64,000 nt of DNA. Origin: Frondihabitans sp. PhB188. GTDB lineage: Bacteria; Actinomycetota; Actinomycetes; Actinomycetales; Microbacteriaceae. Both the position numbers and the translations under genes were made by a program. The DNA lies in NCBI RefSeq assembly GCF_003752365.1, contig NZ_RJUO01000001.1, positions 620,001 through 684,000 on the forward strand. Reading direction: 5' to 3'. Shown piece after piece: positions 28,240 to 38,145 of this stretch. Under the pieces are notes generated by a model. The model was not told where the DNA came from and ran no database searches. It saw only the letters and a program-made list of their open reading frames with translations. Position 1 is the first letter of the stretch. Each line of letters opens with the position of its first letter.

Positions 28240-28703
28240 CAGCCCGCGACGACGAGGCGGCGGGCGACCGCCACTCGGCAGACGGCAGCCGCTCGGCACA
28301 CGACGGCCAGACGGCACACGGCAGCCGCTCGGCACACGTGGGCCGCTCGGAACACGACAGCGAGGCGTCCCCCGACGTCCGCGCCCGCCTCGAGGGCATC
28401 CTCGCCGACGCACGACGCCTCGCCGACCGTCTCCTGCTCGACATGGAGGCCGTCTCCGACGCCCGCGAGTCGTCGAACGTCGACGACGAGCACGACCCGG
28501 AGGGCGCGACGATCGCATTCGAGCGCTCGCAGCTCGAGGCGATCCGCAAGTCGACCCTCGAGCGCATGGCAGCCGCCGACACCGCCCTCGCACGACTCGC
28601 CGCCGGAACCTACGGCGTCTGCGAGGTCTGCGGCCGCCCCATCGCACCGGCCCGTCTCGAGGCCCGGCCCACGGCCACCCGGTGCATCGAGCACGCCGTC
28701 TAG
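28236..28703 (+). CDS. TraR/DksA-type zinc-finger protein
   Basis: 155 residues. The C-terminal finger reads YGVCEVCGRPIAPARLEAR, then TRCIEH: three cysteines and a histidine where DksA usually has a fourth cysteine. Before it is a coiled-coil-like helical stretch (ARLEGILADARRLADRLL ... SQLEAIRKSTLERM). The first 40 residues are a low-complexity repeat of Ser, His, Gly and Arg encoded by degenerate direct repeats. The GTG at 28236 overlaps the GST stop by four bases. Such proteins can bind RNA polymerase, but the role here is unknown. Confidence 0.8.
   Translation: MTARDDEAAGDRHSADGSRSAHDGQTAHGSRSAHVGRSEHDSEASPDVRARLEGILADARRLADRLLLDMEAVSDARESSNVDDEHDPEGATIAFERSQLEAIRKSTLERMAAADTALARLAAGTYGVCEVCGRPIAPARLEARPTATRCIEHAV
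28271..28345 (+). repeat. Degenerate direct repeats in the TraR/DksA-like gene
   Basis: GCCGCTCGGCACACG and close variants recur through this stretch (for example near 28287, 28325 and 28343). They encode the low-complexity N-terminus (SRSAH units). They probably expand or shrink by slippage. Confidence 0.7.
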
Positions 28704-28710
28704 AACGCAG

Positions 28711-29454
28711 CTACCGCAGCCCCACCCGGCCGAGCTCCTCGTCGAGGAACGCCTCGAACCACGCGTCGCGGTCGGCGACCACGTTCGTGTACTGGCCGAG
28801 CACCTCGAACGAGAGCCGGCCGAAGAGCGCGGTCCAGATCGCGACCCCCGCGGCGATCGACTCGGCGGGCGCATCGACTGAAGACGACCCAGTCGACGAA
28901 GACGGCCCAGCCATCGAAGACGACCCCGCCGGCAGAGACGACCGCGCCGGAGACAGCACCGACGCCAGCTCCTCGAACCCGGGTCGCAGCCGCTCGTCGA
29001 CCGGCGGCCAGACGACGTCGGGCGACGCGAGGAGCGCGTCGAGCAGCAGGTACGCCACGGTCAGCGCCGGCCCGGTGGTGTCGGCGGGCGCGTCGTACCC
29101 GGGCACCGGAGTGCCGTAGAGGAGCGCGAAGCGGTGCGGGTTGTCGAGCGACCAGCTCCGGGCGGCTCTCGCGATGGCCCGAAATCGCGGTGCCCCCGCA
29201 GGAACTGCCGCCGCTTCCGCAGCCGCCGCCCCCAGGTCGGTGTAGGCATCGATGATGAGGCGGGTCAGCAGGGCGTCCCGAGACGGGAAGTACCGGTAGA
29301 TGGCCGACGACGAGATGCCGAGCTCGCGGGCGATGGACCGCACCGAGAGGGCCGCCGGGCCGACCTCGCCGAGCTGGCGGTTGGCCACGGCGAGGGCCCG
29401 GGCGGTGGTCTCGGCTCGGGCACGCGCGCGGACGCCGGTTTCGGAGGGGCTCAT
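28711..29454 (-). CDS. TetR family regulator, divergent from the epimerase gene
   Basis: A 247-residue repressor: the HTH reads LSVRSIARELGISSSAIYRYFPSRDALL, and the C-terminal half (RFALLYGTPVPGYDAP) resembles the WHG-type TetR C-domain. A Ser/Gly/Ala-rich linker around residues 168-195 is encoded by four 18-bp repeats. CAGGAT six bases before the ATG suggests a leaderless start. Two identical palindromes in the 115-bp divergent gap are its likely operators, so it should repress itself and the epimerase-like gene. Confidence 0.87.
   Translation of the reverse strand: MSPSETGVRARARAETTARALAVANRQLGEVGPAALSVRSIARELGISSSAIYRYFPSRDALLTRLIIDAYTDLGAAAAEAAAVPAGAPRFRAIARAARSWSLDNPHRFALLYGTPVPGYDAPADTTGPALTVAYLLLDALLASPDVVWPPVDERLRPGFEELASVLSPARSSLPAGSSSMAGPSSSTGSSSVDAPAESIAAGVAIWTALFGRLSFEVLGQYTNVVADRDAWFEAFLDEELGRVGLR
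28879..28950 (-). repeat. Four degenerate 18-bp repeats in the TetR linker
   Basis: Units at 28879-28896, 28897-28914, 28915-28932 and 28933-28950 share the core GA(A/G)GACG(A/G)CC. They are in frame and encode six-residue repeats of Ser, Gly and Ala. The DNA resembles a minisatellite within the gene. Confidence 0.7.
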
Positions 29455-29477
29455 GCGCCGATCCTGCCACAGTGATG

Positions 29478-29490
29478 AGAGCAGTGCTCT
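29478..29490. promoter_or_regulatory. TetR operator, copy 1
   Basis: AGAGCAGTGCTCT is a palindrome (AGAGCA-N-TGCTCT) 24 bases from the TetR start codon. It abuts a TTGCAA -35 (29490-29495) of the epimerase promoter. An identical copy lies 56 bp away. Confidence 0.8.
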
Positions 29491-29519
29491 TGCAATTCGC
29501 CCAGCAGACGCGCTACGGT
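29490..29519 (+). promoter_or_regulatory. Promoter of the epimerase-like gene
   Basis: TTGCAA (29490-29495) and TACGGT (29514-29519) are separated by 18 bases. One operator touches the -35 and the other covers the region just after the expected start, so repression is easy to explain. Confidence 0.55.
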
Positions 29520-29533
29520 CGTCTCATCGACCG

Positions 29534-29546
29534 AGAGCAGTGCTCT
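29534..29546. promoter_or_regulatory. TetR operator, copy 2
   Basis: A second exact AGAGCAGTGCTCT, extended to GAGAGCAGTGCTCTC at 29533-29547. It is 24 bases before the ATG at 29570, mirroring the distance of copy 1 from the TetR start. Confidence 0.8.
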
Positions 29547-29569
29547 CTAAACGACTTCAAGGAGCACTC

Positions 29570-30490
29570 ATGGCCACGCACCTCATCATCGGCGCAGGGA
29601 ACATCGGCACTCCGCTGGCCGCGAAGCTCGTCGCCCGGGGCGACTCGGTCCGTGTGGCGACCCGCCGCGGCACGCAGCTGCCGGGCACCGGCGCCATCGC
29701 GCTCGACGCGAAAGACGCCGCGGCCGTCACCGAGGCGGCTCGCGGTGCCGACACGATCGTCGTCTGCTCCAACCCGCCCTACCCCGAGTGGGCCGCCCGG
29801 TGGCCGCCGATCTTCGCGGCTCTCGAGGAGGCCGCGACGGCGACCGGCGCCCGTATCGTGCTCATGGGCAACCTGTACGGGTACGGCGCGGGCAGCGGCG
29901 TCATGGGCGTCGACACCCCGCTCGCCACGACGGAGAAGAAGGGGATGATCCGCGTCGCCGGCTGGAACCGCCTGCTCGACGCCGAGCGCCGCGGCGACCT
30001 GCGCGTCGCCGAGGTCCGGGCCAGCGACTACTTCGGCCTCGGCGCCGGCGCCAACGCGCACATCGGCGGCAACTTCTTCGGCCCGCTCCTGAAGGGCAGG
30101 ACAGCCTGGTGCGTCGGCGACCCGACGCAGCCGCACGCGTGGGCCTACCTTCCCGACGTCGTCGACACGCTGATCGCAGCAGCCGACGCCGACCAGACCG
30201 GCCGCGCGTGGATGGCCCCGCATTCGACGAGCATCTCCCGCCGCGAGATCGTCGCCCAGGTCAACTCGATCACCGGCCGGAACGGAACGGCCCGCAGCTA
30301 CCCGGGCGTCGTGTTCGGCGCGATGGCGCTGGCGATGCCGTTCATCCGCGAGGTGAAGGCGATGTCGTATCAGTTCACAGCGCCGTTCCTCGTCGACTCG
30401 GCCGAGTCGGAGCGGGCGCTCGGGATCACCGCGACCCCGTGGGCCGAGGCGCTGTCGGCCACTCTGGACTCGTACGGACGCCAGGTCTAG
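29570..30490 (+). CDS. NAD(P)-binding epimerase/NmrA-like oxidoreductase
   Basis: 306 residues of the atypical/extended SDR type: MATHLIIGAGNIGTPLAAKLV gives the GxGxxG motif, followed by DTIVVCSNPPYPEW, VLMGNLYGYG and a C-terminal substrate domain (HAWAYLPDVVDTLIAAA). The usual YxxxK is not clear; LYGYGAGSG stands in the expected region, so catalysis is uncertain. It has a good ribosome site (AAGGAG, five bases before the ATG) and is controlled by the divergent TetR gene. The inducer and substrate are unknown. Confidence 0.83.
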   Translation: MATHLIIGAGNIGTPLAAKLVARGDSVRVATRRGTQLPGTGAIALDAKDAAAVTEAARGADTIVVCSNPPYPEWAARWPPIFAALEEAATATGARIVLMGNLYGYGAGSGVMGVDTPLATTEKKGMIRVAGWNRLLDAERRGDLRVAEVRASDYFGLGAGANAHIGGNFFGPLLKGRTAWCVGDPTQPHAWAYLPDVVDTLIAAADADQTGRAWMAPHSTSISRREIVAQVNSITGRNGTARSYPGVVFGAMALAMPFIREVKAMSYQFTAPFLVDSAESERALGITATPWAEALSATLDSYGRQV

Positions 30491-30553
30491 GCTGACCCCC
30501 ATCACACAGGTGCTGATCAGAGCATCTGCGCAATCGCCGTCGATTGGTGTGGC

Positions 30554-31819
30554 ATGGCATTCAGTCCGAGCCCGTGGGCCTCATTCCCCCCGGAGGTTCC
30601 GCGGGGCCCGCAGGCCGCCCACCGCCGCATCGTCAGCGAGTCCTGGGAGCGCGCCCGCCGCCGCCGTCTCGATCCCGAGAGCGTGCTGGCCGACGTCGAG
30701 CTTCCCGAAGACATGCTCGCGGACTACCGCAGCGCGCATCCGCTCTTCCTTCTCCTCCCGGTCGCCCGCACCCTCCTGCTGCGCGACATCGAGGGCTCGG
30801 GTCTCATCGTCGCCATGGGCGACGAGCAGGGACGCCTCCTCTGGGTCGAGGGCGACAACTCGGCGAAGCGCTCTGCGGAGGACATGCGCTTCGTCGAGGG
30901 GGCAGGCTGGGCCGAGAGCCGAGTGGGCACCTCGGCTCCCGGCACGGCTCTGGTGCTCGACCACGGCGTGCAGATCCGCGGCCACGAGCACTACAACGTC
31001 TTCGTGCAGAACTGGAGCTGCTCCGCGGTCCCGGTGCACGACCCGGTGACCCGCCGGATCCTCGGCTTCCTCGACATCACCGGCGACGAGCGGGCTGTCG
31101 GCCCCCACACCCTCGCTCTCCTCGAGGCCACGGCCACCGCGATGGAGGCCGAGCTCATGGTGTCGCGCCTCACGTCGGCTCCGCCCCGCTCGACGCCGGC
31201 CCGCCAGCGCATCGCCCGGCCGACCGCCTCAGCCCCGGCGAGCCTCACCACCCTCGGGCGCGACGTCGCCCTCATGTCGGACGGCCGCCGGATCGTCAGC
31301 CTGAGCGCGCGGCACAGCGAGCTGATGACGCTTCTCTCCTGGCACCAGCGCGGCCTCGGAGCCGACGAGCTCGCCTCCCTCGTCTACGGCGATCCGCATG
31401 CGATCGTCACCCTGCGCTCCGAGATGGTGCGCCTGCGTCACGCCCTCGAGGTGCTCGACCCCCGGATGGCTCCCCTCTCGCGCCCCTATCGTCTGATCAG
31501 CCCGCTCGAGACCGACGTCGCGAAGGTGATGTCGCTGCTCGACCGCGGCTCGTACCGGCGGGCCGTCGGGGCGTACACCGGCCCCGTGCTCCCGAACTCG
31601 ACGGCGCCCGGCATCGAGGAGATCCGCGACCTCCTGGCCGCCCGCGTGCGCGAGTCCCTCCTCTCGGACGCCGGCGTCGACGTGCTGCTCGACTACGCCA
31701 GGAGCTCGGCGGCCGAGTCCGACCGGGAGATCCTGATGGCCGCGCTCGGCAGGCTCCCTCCGCGATCGCCGCGCCGGGCGGGGATAGTGGCGCGTCTGGA
31801 GCAGCTGGACCGCCTGTAG
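30554..31819 (+). CDS. GAF domain regulator of the aldehyde dehydrogenase genes
   Basis: 421 residues. The N-terminal part (residues about 20-200) resembles the sensor region of AcoR-type regulators, with a GAF domain around [20 protein letters not shown] and [21 protein letters not shown]. There is no sigma-54 AAA domain. The C-terminal part ([30 protein letters not shown]) looks like a winged-helix output domain. This kind of gene typically precedes aldehyde dehydrogenase in actinobacteria, and here it sits 113 bases before one. It probably senses an aldehyde or alcohol product. Confidence 0.8.
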   Translation: MAFSPSPWASFPPEVPRGPQAAHRRIVSESWERARRRRLDPESVLADVELPEDMLADYRSAHPLFLLLPVARTLLLRDIEGSGLIVAMGDEQGRLLWVEGDNSAKRSAEDMRFVEGAGWAESRVGTSAPGTALVLDHGVQIRGHEHYNVFVQNWSCSAVPVHDPVTRRILGFLDITGDERAVGPHTLALLEATATAMEAELMVSRLTSAPPRSTPARQRIARPTASAPASLTTLGRDVALMSDGRRIVSLSARHSELMTLLSWHQRGLGADELASLVYGDPHAIVTLRSEMVRLRHALEVLDPRMAPLSRPYRLISPLETDVAKVMSLLDRGSYRRAVGAYTGPVLPNSTAPGIEEIRDLLAARVRESLLSDAGVDVLLDYARSSAAESDREILMAALGRLPPRSPRRAGIVARLEQLDRL

Positions 31820-31932
31820 TTCCTGCGCCCGTGCACAGCGCGCAGCGCAACCGTTCGCAACCTGCCCGTTCGTATCGTGGAGGAACGCCGCTACCCGCGG
31901 CGACCGACAACGACGTCGAAAGGGATACGACA

Positions 31933-33473
<1,541 letters not shown>

Positions 33474-33474
<1 letters not shown>

Positions 33475-33881
33475 TGCCGGACACCTCGGTGTCCGATACC
33501 CAGCAGGCGCTGTCGCGGGTCGACGTCTCACCCGCGGCAGCCGCCTTCCTCGTCGAGCTGACGAAGCAGCACGGCCCGCTGATGTTCCACCAGTCGGGCG
33601 GCTGCTGCGACGGCAGCTCGCCGATGTGCTACCCGGTCGGCTTCTTCCGGATCGGCGCGGTCGACGTCCACCTGGGCGACCTGCACATCGACGGGATCGA
33701 CCCGATCGAGGTCTACATGTCGAGGAGCCAGTTCGAGTACTGGAAGTACACGCACCTCACCATCGACGTGGTGGCCGGCCGCGGTGCCGGGTTCAGTGTC
33801 GAATCCCCCGAGGGCAAGCGCTTCCTGATCCGATCGCGCATGCTCGACGACGCCGAGCGGAAGGCCTTCGACCTGATCTGA
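33474..33881 (+). CDS. DUF779 protein, aldehyde dehydrogenase partner
   Basis: 135 residues with the conserved Cys-rich stretch MFHQSGGCCDGSSPMCYPVG and VHLGDLHIDG, characteristic of DUF779. The function is not known; the cysteines suggest metal or thiol chemistry linked to the dehydrogenase. The start codon overlaps the dehydrogenase stop, so the two are made together. Confidence 0.88.
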
Positions 33882-33893
33882 GAGCTGCCGCGA

Positions 33894-33933
33894 CGTCTAC
33901 GCTCTGCCCGGTTCGGGCGGCAGAGCGTAGACG
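33894..33933. terminator. Hairpin overlapping the HTH gene stop codon
   Basis: CGTCTACGCTCTGCC (33894-33908) pairs perfectly with its complement at 33919-33933, loop 10. The stem contains the last codons and the TAG stop of the minus-strand HTH gene, and it follows the DUF779 stop by 12 bases. It can end both transcripts. Confidence 0.8.
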
Positions 33934-34517
33934 CCGTGGCCTGTCCTGACCACGACACCGCGGCGGGCGAGCACCGAGAGCGTCGAGAGCACGCTCGACC
34001 GGCGGTAGTCCGGCAGGCCCGCTACGATCTCGGTGGTCGACGAGGGCCCCGTGCGCAGGAACTCGGGGATCCGCTCGGCGAGGCTCGACGCATCGGGCCC
34101 CGGCTCCCCCGCCCCGCCCGGCTCGTCCATCGCGTACTCGCGCCGTGCGTCGGCCAGGCCCTCGGCCGACACGCGGGTCACGGCGCCCGACGCCTTGGCA
34201 TACGGCGCGAGGGTCAGCGACCGGCCGACGCGGTTGTAGACGTTCGACTGGCTGGTGCCCTGGTGCTCCGCGATCTCCGGGTACGACGCGCCGCCGAGCA
34301 GCAGGGTCGCCTCGCCCTCGAGGCCGAGCCACTGGCCGAGGCTCGCGATCTCCCAGCCGGCGGTGGTCACCGCCGAGCCCCAGACCTCGATGTCGTCGGC
34401 GTAGTCGGTCGTGAGCTGCTCGAGGTCGGCGACGATCTCGGCGATCCGCTCACGGGCGTCGGCCACGATCTCCGCCGTGAATCGCGGCGGCCTGCGAAGT
34501 TTGATTGATCCTGACAT
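33897..34517 (-). CDS. Helix-turn-helix protein of unknown function
   Basis: 206 residues, not recognised as a named family. The N-terminal third is helical ([20 protein letters not shown]). A probable HTH reads [19 protein letters not shown] near residue 80. The C-terminal 60 residues resemble a winged helix ([33 protein letters not shown]). Two DNA-binding-like segments suggest a regulator. It is divergent from rplU with an 82-base gap. The hairpin terminator is embedded in its 3' end. Confidence 0.65.
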   Translation of the reverse strand: MSGSIKLRRPPRFTAEIVADARERIAEIVADLEQLTTDYADDIEVWGSAVTTAGWEIASLGQWLGLEGEATLLLGGASYPEIAEHQGTSQSNVYNRVGRSLTLAPYAKASGAVTRVSAEGLADARREYAMDEPGGAGEPGPDASSLAERIPEFLRTGPSSTTEIVAGLPDYRRSSVLSTLSVLARRGVVVRTGHGVYALPPEPGRA

Positions 34518-34599
34518 TTGTGAAAGACTCTACAAGTTGTCCGGCGAACCGGGCACCATCGCGCTACTGAACACCACAGTCTTTCTTCAAGGAGTACCC

Positions 34600-34911
34600 A
34601 TGGCTTTCGCAATCGTGCGCGCCGGCGGCCGTCAGGAGAAGGTCGAGGTCGGAACGATTCTGACCGTCGACCGTCTCAAGGCCGCCGAGTCCGACACCGT
34701 CTCGTTCGTCCCCGTCCTGCACGTCGACGGCGACACCATCCTCTCGGGCGACCAGCTCGGCACGGTCACCGTCGAGGGCGAGGTCCTGAACGACCTCCGC
34801 GGCCCGAAGATCGTGATCCAGAACTACAGGAACAAGACCGGCTACAAGCGTCGCATGGGCTTCCGTGCCGACCTGACCCGCGTCAAGATCACCACGATCA
34901 CCACCAACTAG
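34600..34911 (+). CDS. rplU: 50S ribosomal protein L21
   Basis: 103-residue ribosomal protein of the large subunit: [34 protein letters not shown] and [20 protein letters not shown] are the L21 landmarks. The start at 34600 has AAGGAG. It is followed by rpmA after 15 bases. The usual actinobacterial neighbours rne (upstream) and obgE (downstream) are absent. Confidence 0.97.
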   Translation: MAFAIVRAGGRQEKVEVGTILTVDRLKAAESDTVSFVPVLHVDGDTILSGDQLGTVTVEGEVLNDLRGPKIVIQNYRNKTGYKRRMGFRADLTRVKITTITTN

Positions 34912-34926
34912 TCGAGGAGCTGACTC

Positions 34927-35181
34927 ATGGCACACAAAAAGGGCGCATCATCCACCCGTAACGGCCGCGACTCGAACGCGCAGCGCCTCGGCGTCAAGCG
35001 CTTCGGCGGCCAGGTCGTCTCGGCCGGCGAGATCCTCGTCCGCCAGCGCGGCACCCACTTCCACCCCGGCGTGAACGTCGGCCGCGGCGGCGACGACACC
35101 CTCTTCGCCCTCGCCGCAGGCAGCGTCGAGTTCGGCGCCAAGGGCGGCCGCAAGGTCGTCAACATCGTCGCAGGCGTCTGA
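34927..35181 (+). CDS. rpmA: 50S ribosomal protein L27
   Basis: 84 residues: [20 protein letters not shown] and [20 protein letters not shown], then [19 protein letters not shown]. The N-terminus begins directly with AHKKG, so no protease-cleaved extension is present. It is coupled to rplU and ends at a strong terminator rather than running into obgE. Confidence 0.97.
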   Translation: MAHKKGASSTRNGRDSNAQRLGVKRFGGQVVSAGEILVRQRGTHFHPGVNVGRGGDDTLFALAAGSVEFGAKGGRKVVNIVAGV

Positions 35182-35195
35182 CTGCAGCAATCTCG

Positions 35196-35230
35196 AAAAG
35201 GCGGGTCACCTCACGGTGGCCCGCCTTTTT
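35196..35230 (+). terminator. Rho-independent terminator after rpmA
   Basis: AAAAGGCGGGTCACC (35196-35210) and GGTGGCCCGCCTTTTT (35215-35230) form a GC stem ending in a T-run. It is the clearest intrinsic terminator of the window. Confidence 0.92.
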
Positions 35231-35482
35231 CGCGCACCGTCATTGAAGAACGTAATAAGTCGGCAAGGACTCGAATGGGGGCCTCGCCCTGGCCGGTGCA
35301 CCCCGCTAATGTCGACCGGGTTCAGCAGTTGTTCTCACATGGTTAACCGACTCGCGCGGTCTGATTCACCGTACGACCAGCAAACAGATGGTGGACTTGG
35401 CTACGAACACCTTGCACGAGCGTGAGCGTCACACTCGCCCACGTCAGACTGGCTCCATCTGTACCACGCGAATGCGAGAATC
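35231..35482. other. Gene-free, AT-richer gap after rpmA
   Basis: About 250 bases with lower GC than the surroundings and no open frame of coding character on either strand. It should hold the metallophosphoesterase promoter. I see no tRNA fold, no clear -10 near the start codon and no repeat. A small RNA is possible but not supported. Confidence 0.5.
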
Positions 35483-36448
35483 ATGGGTCTCCGCACGGCT
35501 GAGCACGCTCGGCCCGACCACTTCATCCTCCACCTCAGCGACACGCATCTCATCGAGGCCGACTCCGACCTCTACGGCGATGTCGACAGTGCCAGCCGTC
35601 TCCGCCAGATCCTGGCCGAGCTCGAAGACTCCGGGGCTCGACCCGAAGCGATCGTCGTCACCGGCGATCTCGCCGACAAGGGCGAGCCGGGAGCGTATCG
35701 CAAGCTTCGCGCGCTGATGGAGCCCGTGGCGCTCCGTCTCGGCGCGCAGATCATCTGGGCGATGGGCAACCACGACGACCGGGGCGCATTCCGCTCCGAG
35801 CTCTTCGGCCAGATTCCGAGCGACCGCCCCGTCGACTTCGTCTACGACGTCAACGGACTCCGCATCATCACGCTCGACACCACCGTGCCGGGCCACCACT
35901 ACGGCGAGCTCACCGGCGCCCAGCTCGACTGGCTGGCCGAAGAGCTGTCGGTGTCTGCTCCCGACGGCACGATCCTGGCCATGCACCACCCGCCGGTTCC
36001 GAGCATCAAAGACCTCACCGTGCTCGTCGAGCTGCGCGATCAGGCCTCGCTCGCCGAAGTCGTCGAAGGCAGCGATGTGCGCTCGATCATCGCGGGCCAC
36101 CTGCACTTTTCGACGAACGCCATGTTCGCCGGCATCCCGGTCTCGGTCGCCTCGGCCACCTGCTACACCGCCGACCTCAACATCCCGACCGGTGCGACCC
36201 GCGGCCAGGACGGCGCGCAGTCGTACAACCTGATGCACGTCTACCCCGAGACCATCGTCAGCTCGGTCGTCCCCATCGGCAGCTACCGCACCGTCGGCGA
36301 GTACGTGGGCCCCGAGCAGGTCGCCGCGCGACTCGCCGAGGCCGGCGTCGTCATCCCCGCCGCTCGTCCGCGCCACCGCGCCGAGCCCGACGTGCTCACC
36401 GTTCCGACGCGCGACCTGTCGCTCACGGGCCCCATCGGCACCCTCTAG
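35483..36448 (+). CDS. Class III metallophosphoesterase (CpdA/Icc-like phosphodiesterase)
   Basis: 321-residue calcineurin-like enzyme: [19 protein letters not shown] (D-x-H), [15 protein letters not shown] (GD), [18 protein letters not shown] (GNHD), LAMHHPPVP and [19 protein letters not shown] (GHLH). The set of metal ligands is complete. Relatives hydrolyse cAMP or other phosphodiesters, and the substrate is not certain here. The ATG at 35483 gives a short N-terminus before the first strand. It converges on the Stealth gene with only 22 bases between. Confidence 0.87.
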   Translation: MGLRTAEHARPDHFILHLSDTHLIEADSDLYGDVDSASRLRQILAELEDSGARPEAIVVTGDLADKGEPGAYRKLRALMEPVALRLGAQIIWAMGNHDDRGAFRSELFGQIPSDRPVDFVYDVNGLRIITLDTTVPGHHYGELTGAQLDWLAEELSVSAPDGTILAMHHPPVPSIKDLTVLVELRDQASLAEVVEGSDVRSIIAGHLHFSTNAMFAGIPVSVASATCYTADLNIPTGATRGQDGAQSYNLMHVYPETIVSSVVPIGSYRTVGEYVGPEQVAARLAEAGVVIPAARPRHRAEPDVLTVPTRDLSLTGPIGTL

Positions 36449-36470
36449 CCGCGGGGCCCGCCTCGAACGG

Positions 36471-38036
36471 TCAGTGCTCCCAGGGTGCTCTGAAGGGGAA
36501 GTAGCGCTCGAGGAAGTCGGTGACGACCGCGGTGCGCTCTTCGTCGGTGACCTCGGGGAAGCTGCCGTCGTTGAGGCAGAAGAAGTCGTCAGAGCGCTTC
36601 TTCAGGAGCTCGGACAGGATGGCGAGACCGGCGACCATCGTCGTGTCGACGTAGCTCACCTTCGCGTTCTCCTGCACGATGGCGCGCCCCGTGACCAGCG
36701 CGTAGTAGTGGTAGAACGAGTTCGTCACCGAGATGTTGGTCGCGGCCCGGAACGGCGAGGCGGCGGTCGACACGAAGTCGGCCGCGAACTCGTGCTCCAT
36801 CTCGAACAGCACGCTCTTGCGCAGCGGCGTGGCCGTGTGCTCGAGGTGGCGAGTGGTGACGCGTCCGAACCGCTGCTGCAGCAGCTGGCGGTTGACTCGG
36901 GCGGCATTCTCGTGCCCGGATCGCGTCGCGTTGTTCAGCCCCAGGCCGATCCTTGTGTCCGCCTCGATGAACTTCGTGACCGAGCCCGGTGAGAAGAACA
37001 TGCTCGGGCTGACCGGCCGGCCGAAGAACATGTCGTCGTTCGAGTACAGGAAGTGCTCGCTGAGGCCGTCGATGTGGTGCAGCTGCGACTCGACGGCGAG
37101 CGAGTTGTGCGTCGGCAGGACGGACGGGTCGGCGAAGAACTCCGCGCTGCGGACGATGCGCACACGCGGGTGATCGGCGAGCCAGGCCGGGGCCGGCGAG
37201 TCGGTCGCGATGTAGATGGTGCGGATCCACGGCGCGAACATGTAGACGGAGCGCAGAGCGTACTTGAGCTCGTCGATCTGCCGGAACCGGGCGGGAGCGT
37301 CGTCGCCCTCGCCGAGCACGTGCTTCTTCTCTCGGGCGGCTCGGGCCCGCTGGTACTCGACGGAGTTGCCGTCGACCCACGAGAAGACGATGTCGACATC
37401 GAAGGTGATGTCGGTCGCATGGTCGTCGAACATGTGCTCGATCGTCTGCCAGTGGAAGCCGTAGCGTTCGATGTCGGTCAGGTTCGCCTCATCGAGCGGG
37501 AGGGTCCTGCGCATGAGAGCGTTCTCGACCGGGGCGAGCACCTCGGTCTCGGTGGTGATCCAGAACTCGACCTGGACGGCGAAACCGGCGCCGTAGCGGA
37601 GACGGCCGAGCGGCTCGACGCGCGGGCGGAACAGGCGGATGACGCGCTCGGTCTCGGAGCCGAAGCCGTCGGCGATTACGAGGGCCGCGCGACCGTGGCT
37701 GCCCTTCGAGTAGAACGGCTCGCCCTGAGCTGCGGCGCGGAAGGCCGTCTCGAACTCGGCGCGTCGCTCGGCGTCGACGGCGATGACGGGACGCTCCCCG
37801 TTGCCACGGACGAGCAGGTGGGGAATCACGGAATCGTCGAGCACGCCCTTCACGAAGGCGAGGTCTTCGAGCATGGACTGCTGCGGGGTGAGATGGCCGT
37901 TGAGGAGCGTGTACTGCCCCTTGCGGATCACGAGGTCGTCGCGCTTGAGAGCGGCGCCTTCGCGGTCGCGACCGCCGGTGGTGGAACGGGGGGTCAAGAG
38001 AGGACTCTCCGCCGAGCCGACGATCTCCGTAGCCAT
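36471..38036 (-). CDS. Stealth-family sugar-phosphate transferase
   Basis: 521 residues with Stealth conserved regions in order: CR1 FDVDIVFSWVDGNSVEYQRA, CR2 RFRQIDELKYALRSVYMFAP followed by WIRTIYIATD, then FLYSNDDMFFGRPVSPSMFF and the CR3 segment HLEHTATPLRKSVLFEME, ending with CR4-like sequence near KVSYVDTTM. Such enzymes transfer sugar phosphates during capsule or cell-wall glycopolymer synthesis; the family also includes the GlcNAc-1-phosphotransferase. There are no other polysaccharide genes nearby, so the acceptor is unknown. It has a good ribosome site (AGGAAGTGGAG) and a TAAAAT -10 at 38088-38093. Confidence 0.86.
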   Translation of the reverse strand: MATEIVGSAESPLLTPRSTTGGRDREGAALKRDDLVIRKGQYTLLNGHLTPQQSMLEDLAFVKGVLDDSVIPHLLVRGNGERPVIAVDAERRAEFETAFRAAAQGEPFYSKGSHGRAALVIADGFGSETERVIRLFRPRVEPLGRLRYGAGFAVQVEFWITTETEVLAPVENALMRRTLPLDEANLTDIERYGFHWQTIEHMFDDHATDITFDVDIVFSWVDGNSVEYQRARAAREKKHVLGEGDDAPARFRQIDELKYALRSVYMFAPWIRTIYIATDSPAPAWLADHPRVRIVRSAEFFADPSVLPTHNSLAVESQLHHIDGLSEHFLYSNDDMFFGRPVSPSMFFSPGSVTKFIEADTRIGLGLNNATRSGHENAARVNRQLLQQRFGRVTTRHLEHTATPLRKSVLFEMEHEFAADFVSTAASPFRAATNISVTNSFYHYYALVTGRAIVQENAKVSYVDTTMVAGLAILSELLKKRSDDFFCLNDGSFPEVTDEERTAVVTDFLERYFPFRAPWEH

Positions 38037-38087
38037 TCAGACTCCACTTCCTGCGACGGCCCGGGCGGCCGTGAGTGCAATTAGACG

Positions 38088-38093
38088 ATTTTA
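38088..38093 (-). promoter_or_regulatory. -10 element (TAAAAT) of the Stealth gene
   Basis: TAAAAT on the minus strand in a locally AT-rich patch about 50 bases before the ATG at 38036. It gives a leadered message with a ribosome-binding site, unlike the leaderless neighbours. No clear -35 is seen. Confidence 0.45.
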
Positions 38094-38145
38094 CTCTGTC
38101 GGCGACCGGTTGCGCTGACGCGGTGCCGATACCGGGTCGGTGGGC

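Noticed and set aside
35231-35482. A tRNA or small RNA gene in the gap after rpmA
   Set aside because: No cloverleaf, no T-loop consensus and no terminator-like hairpin at the end.
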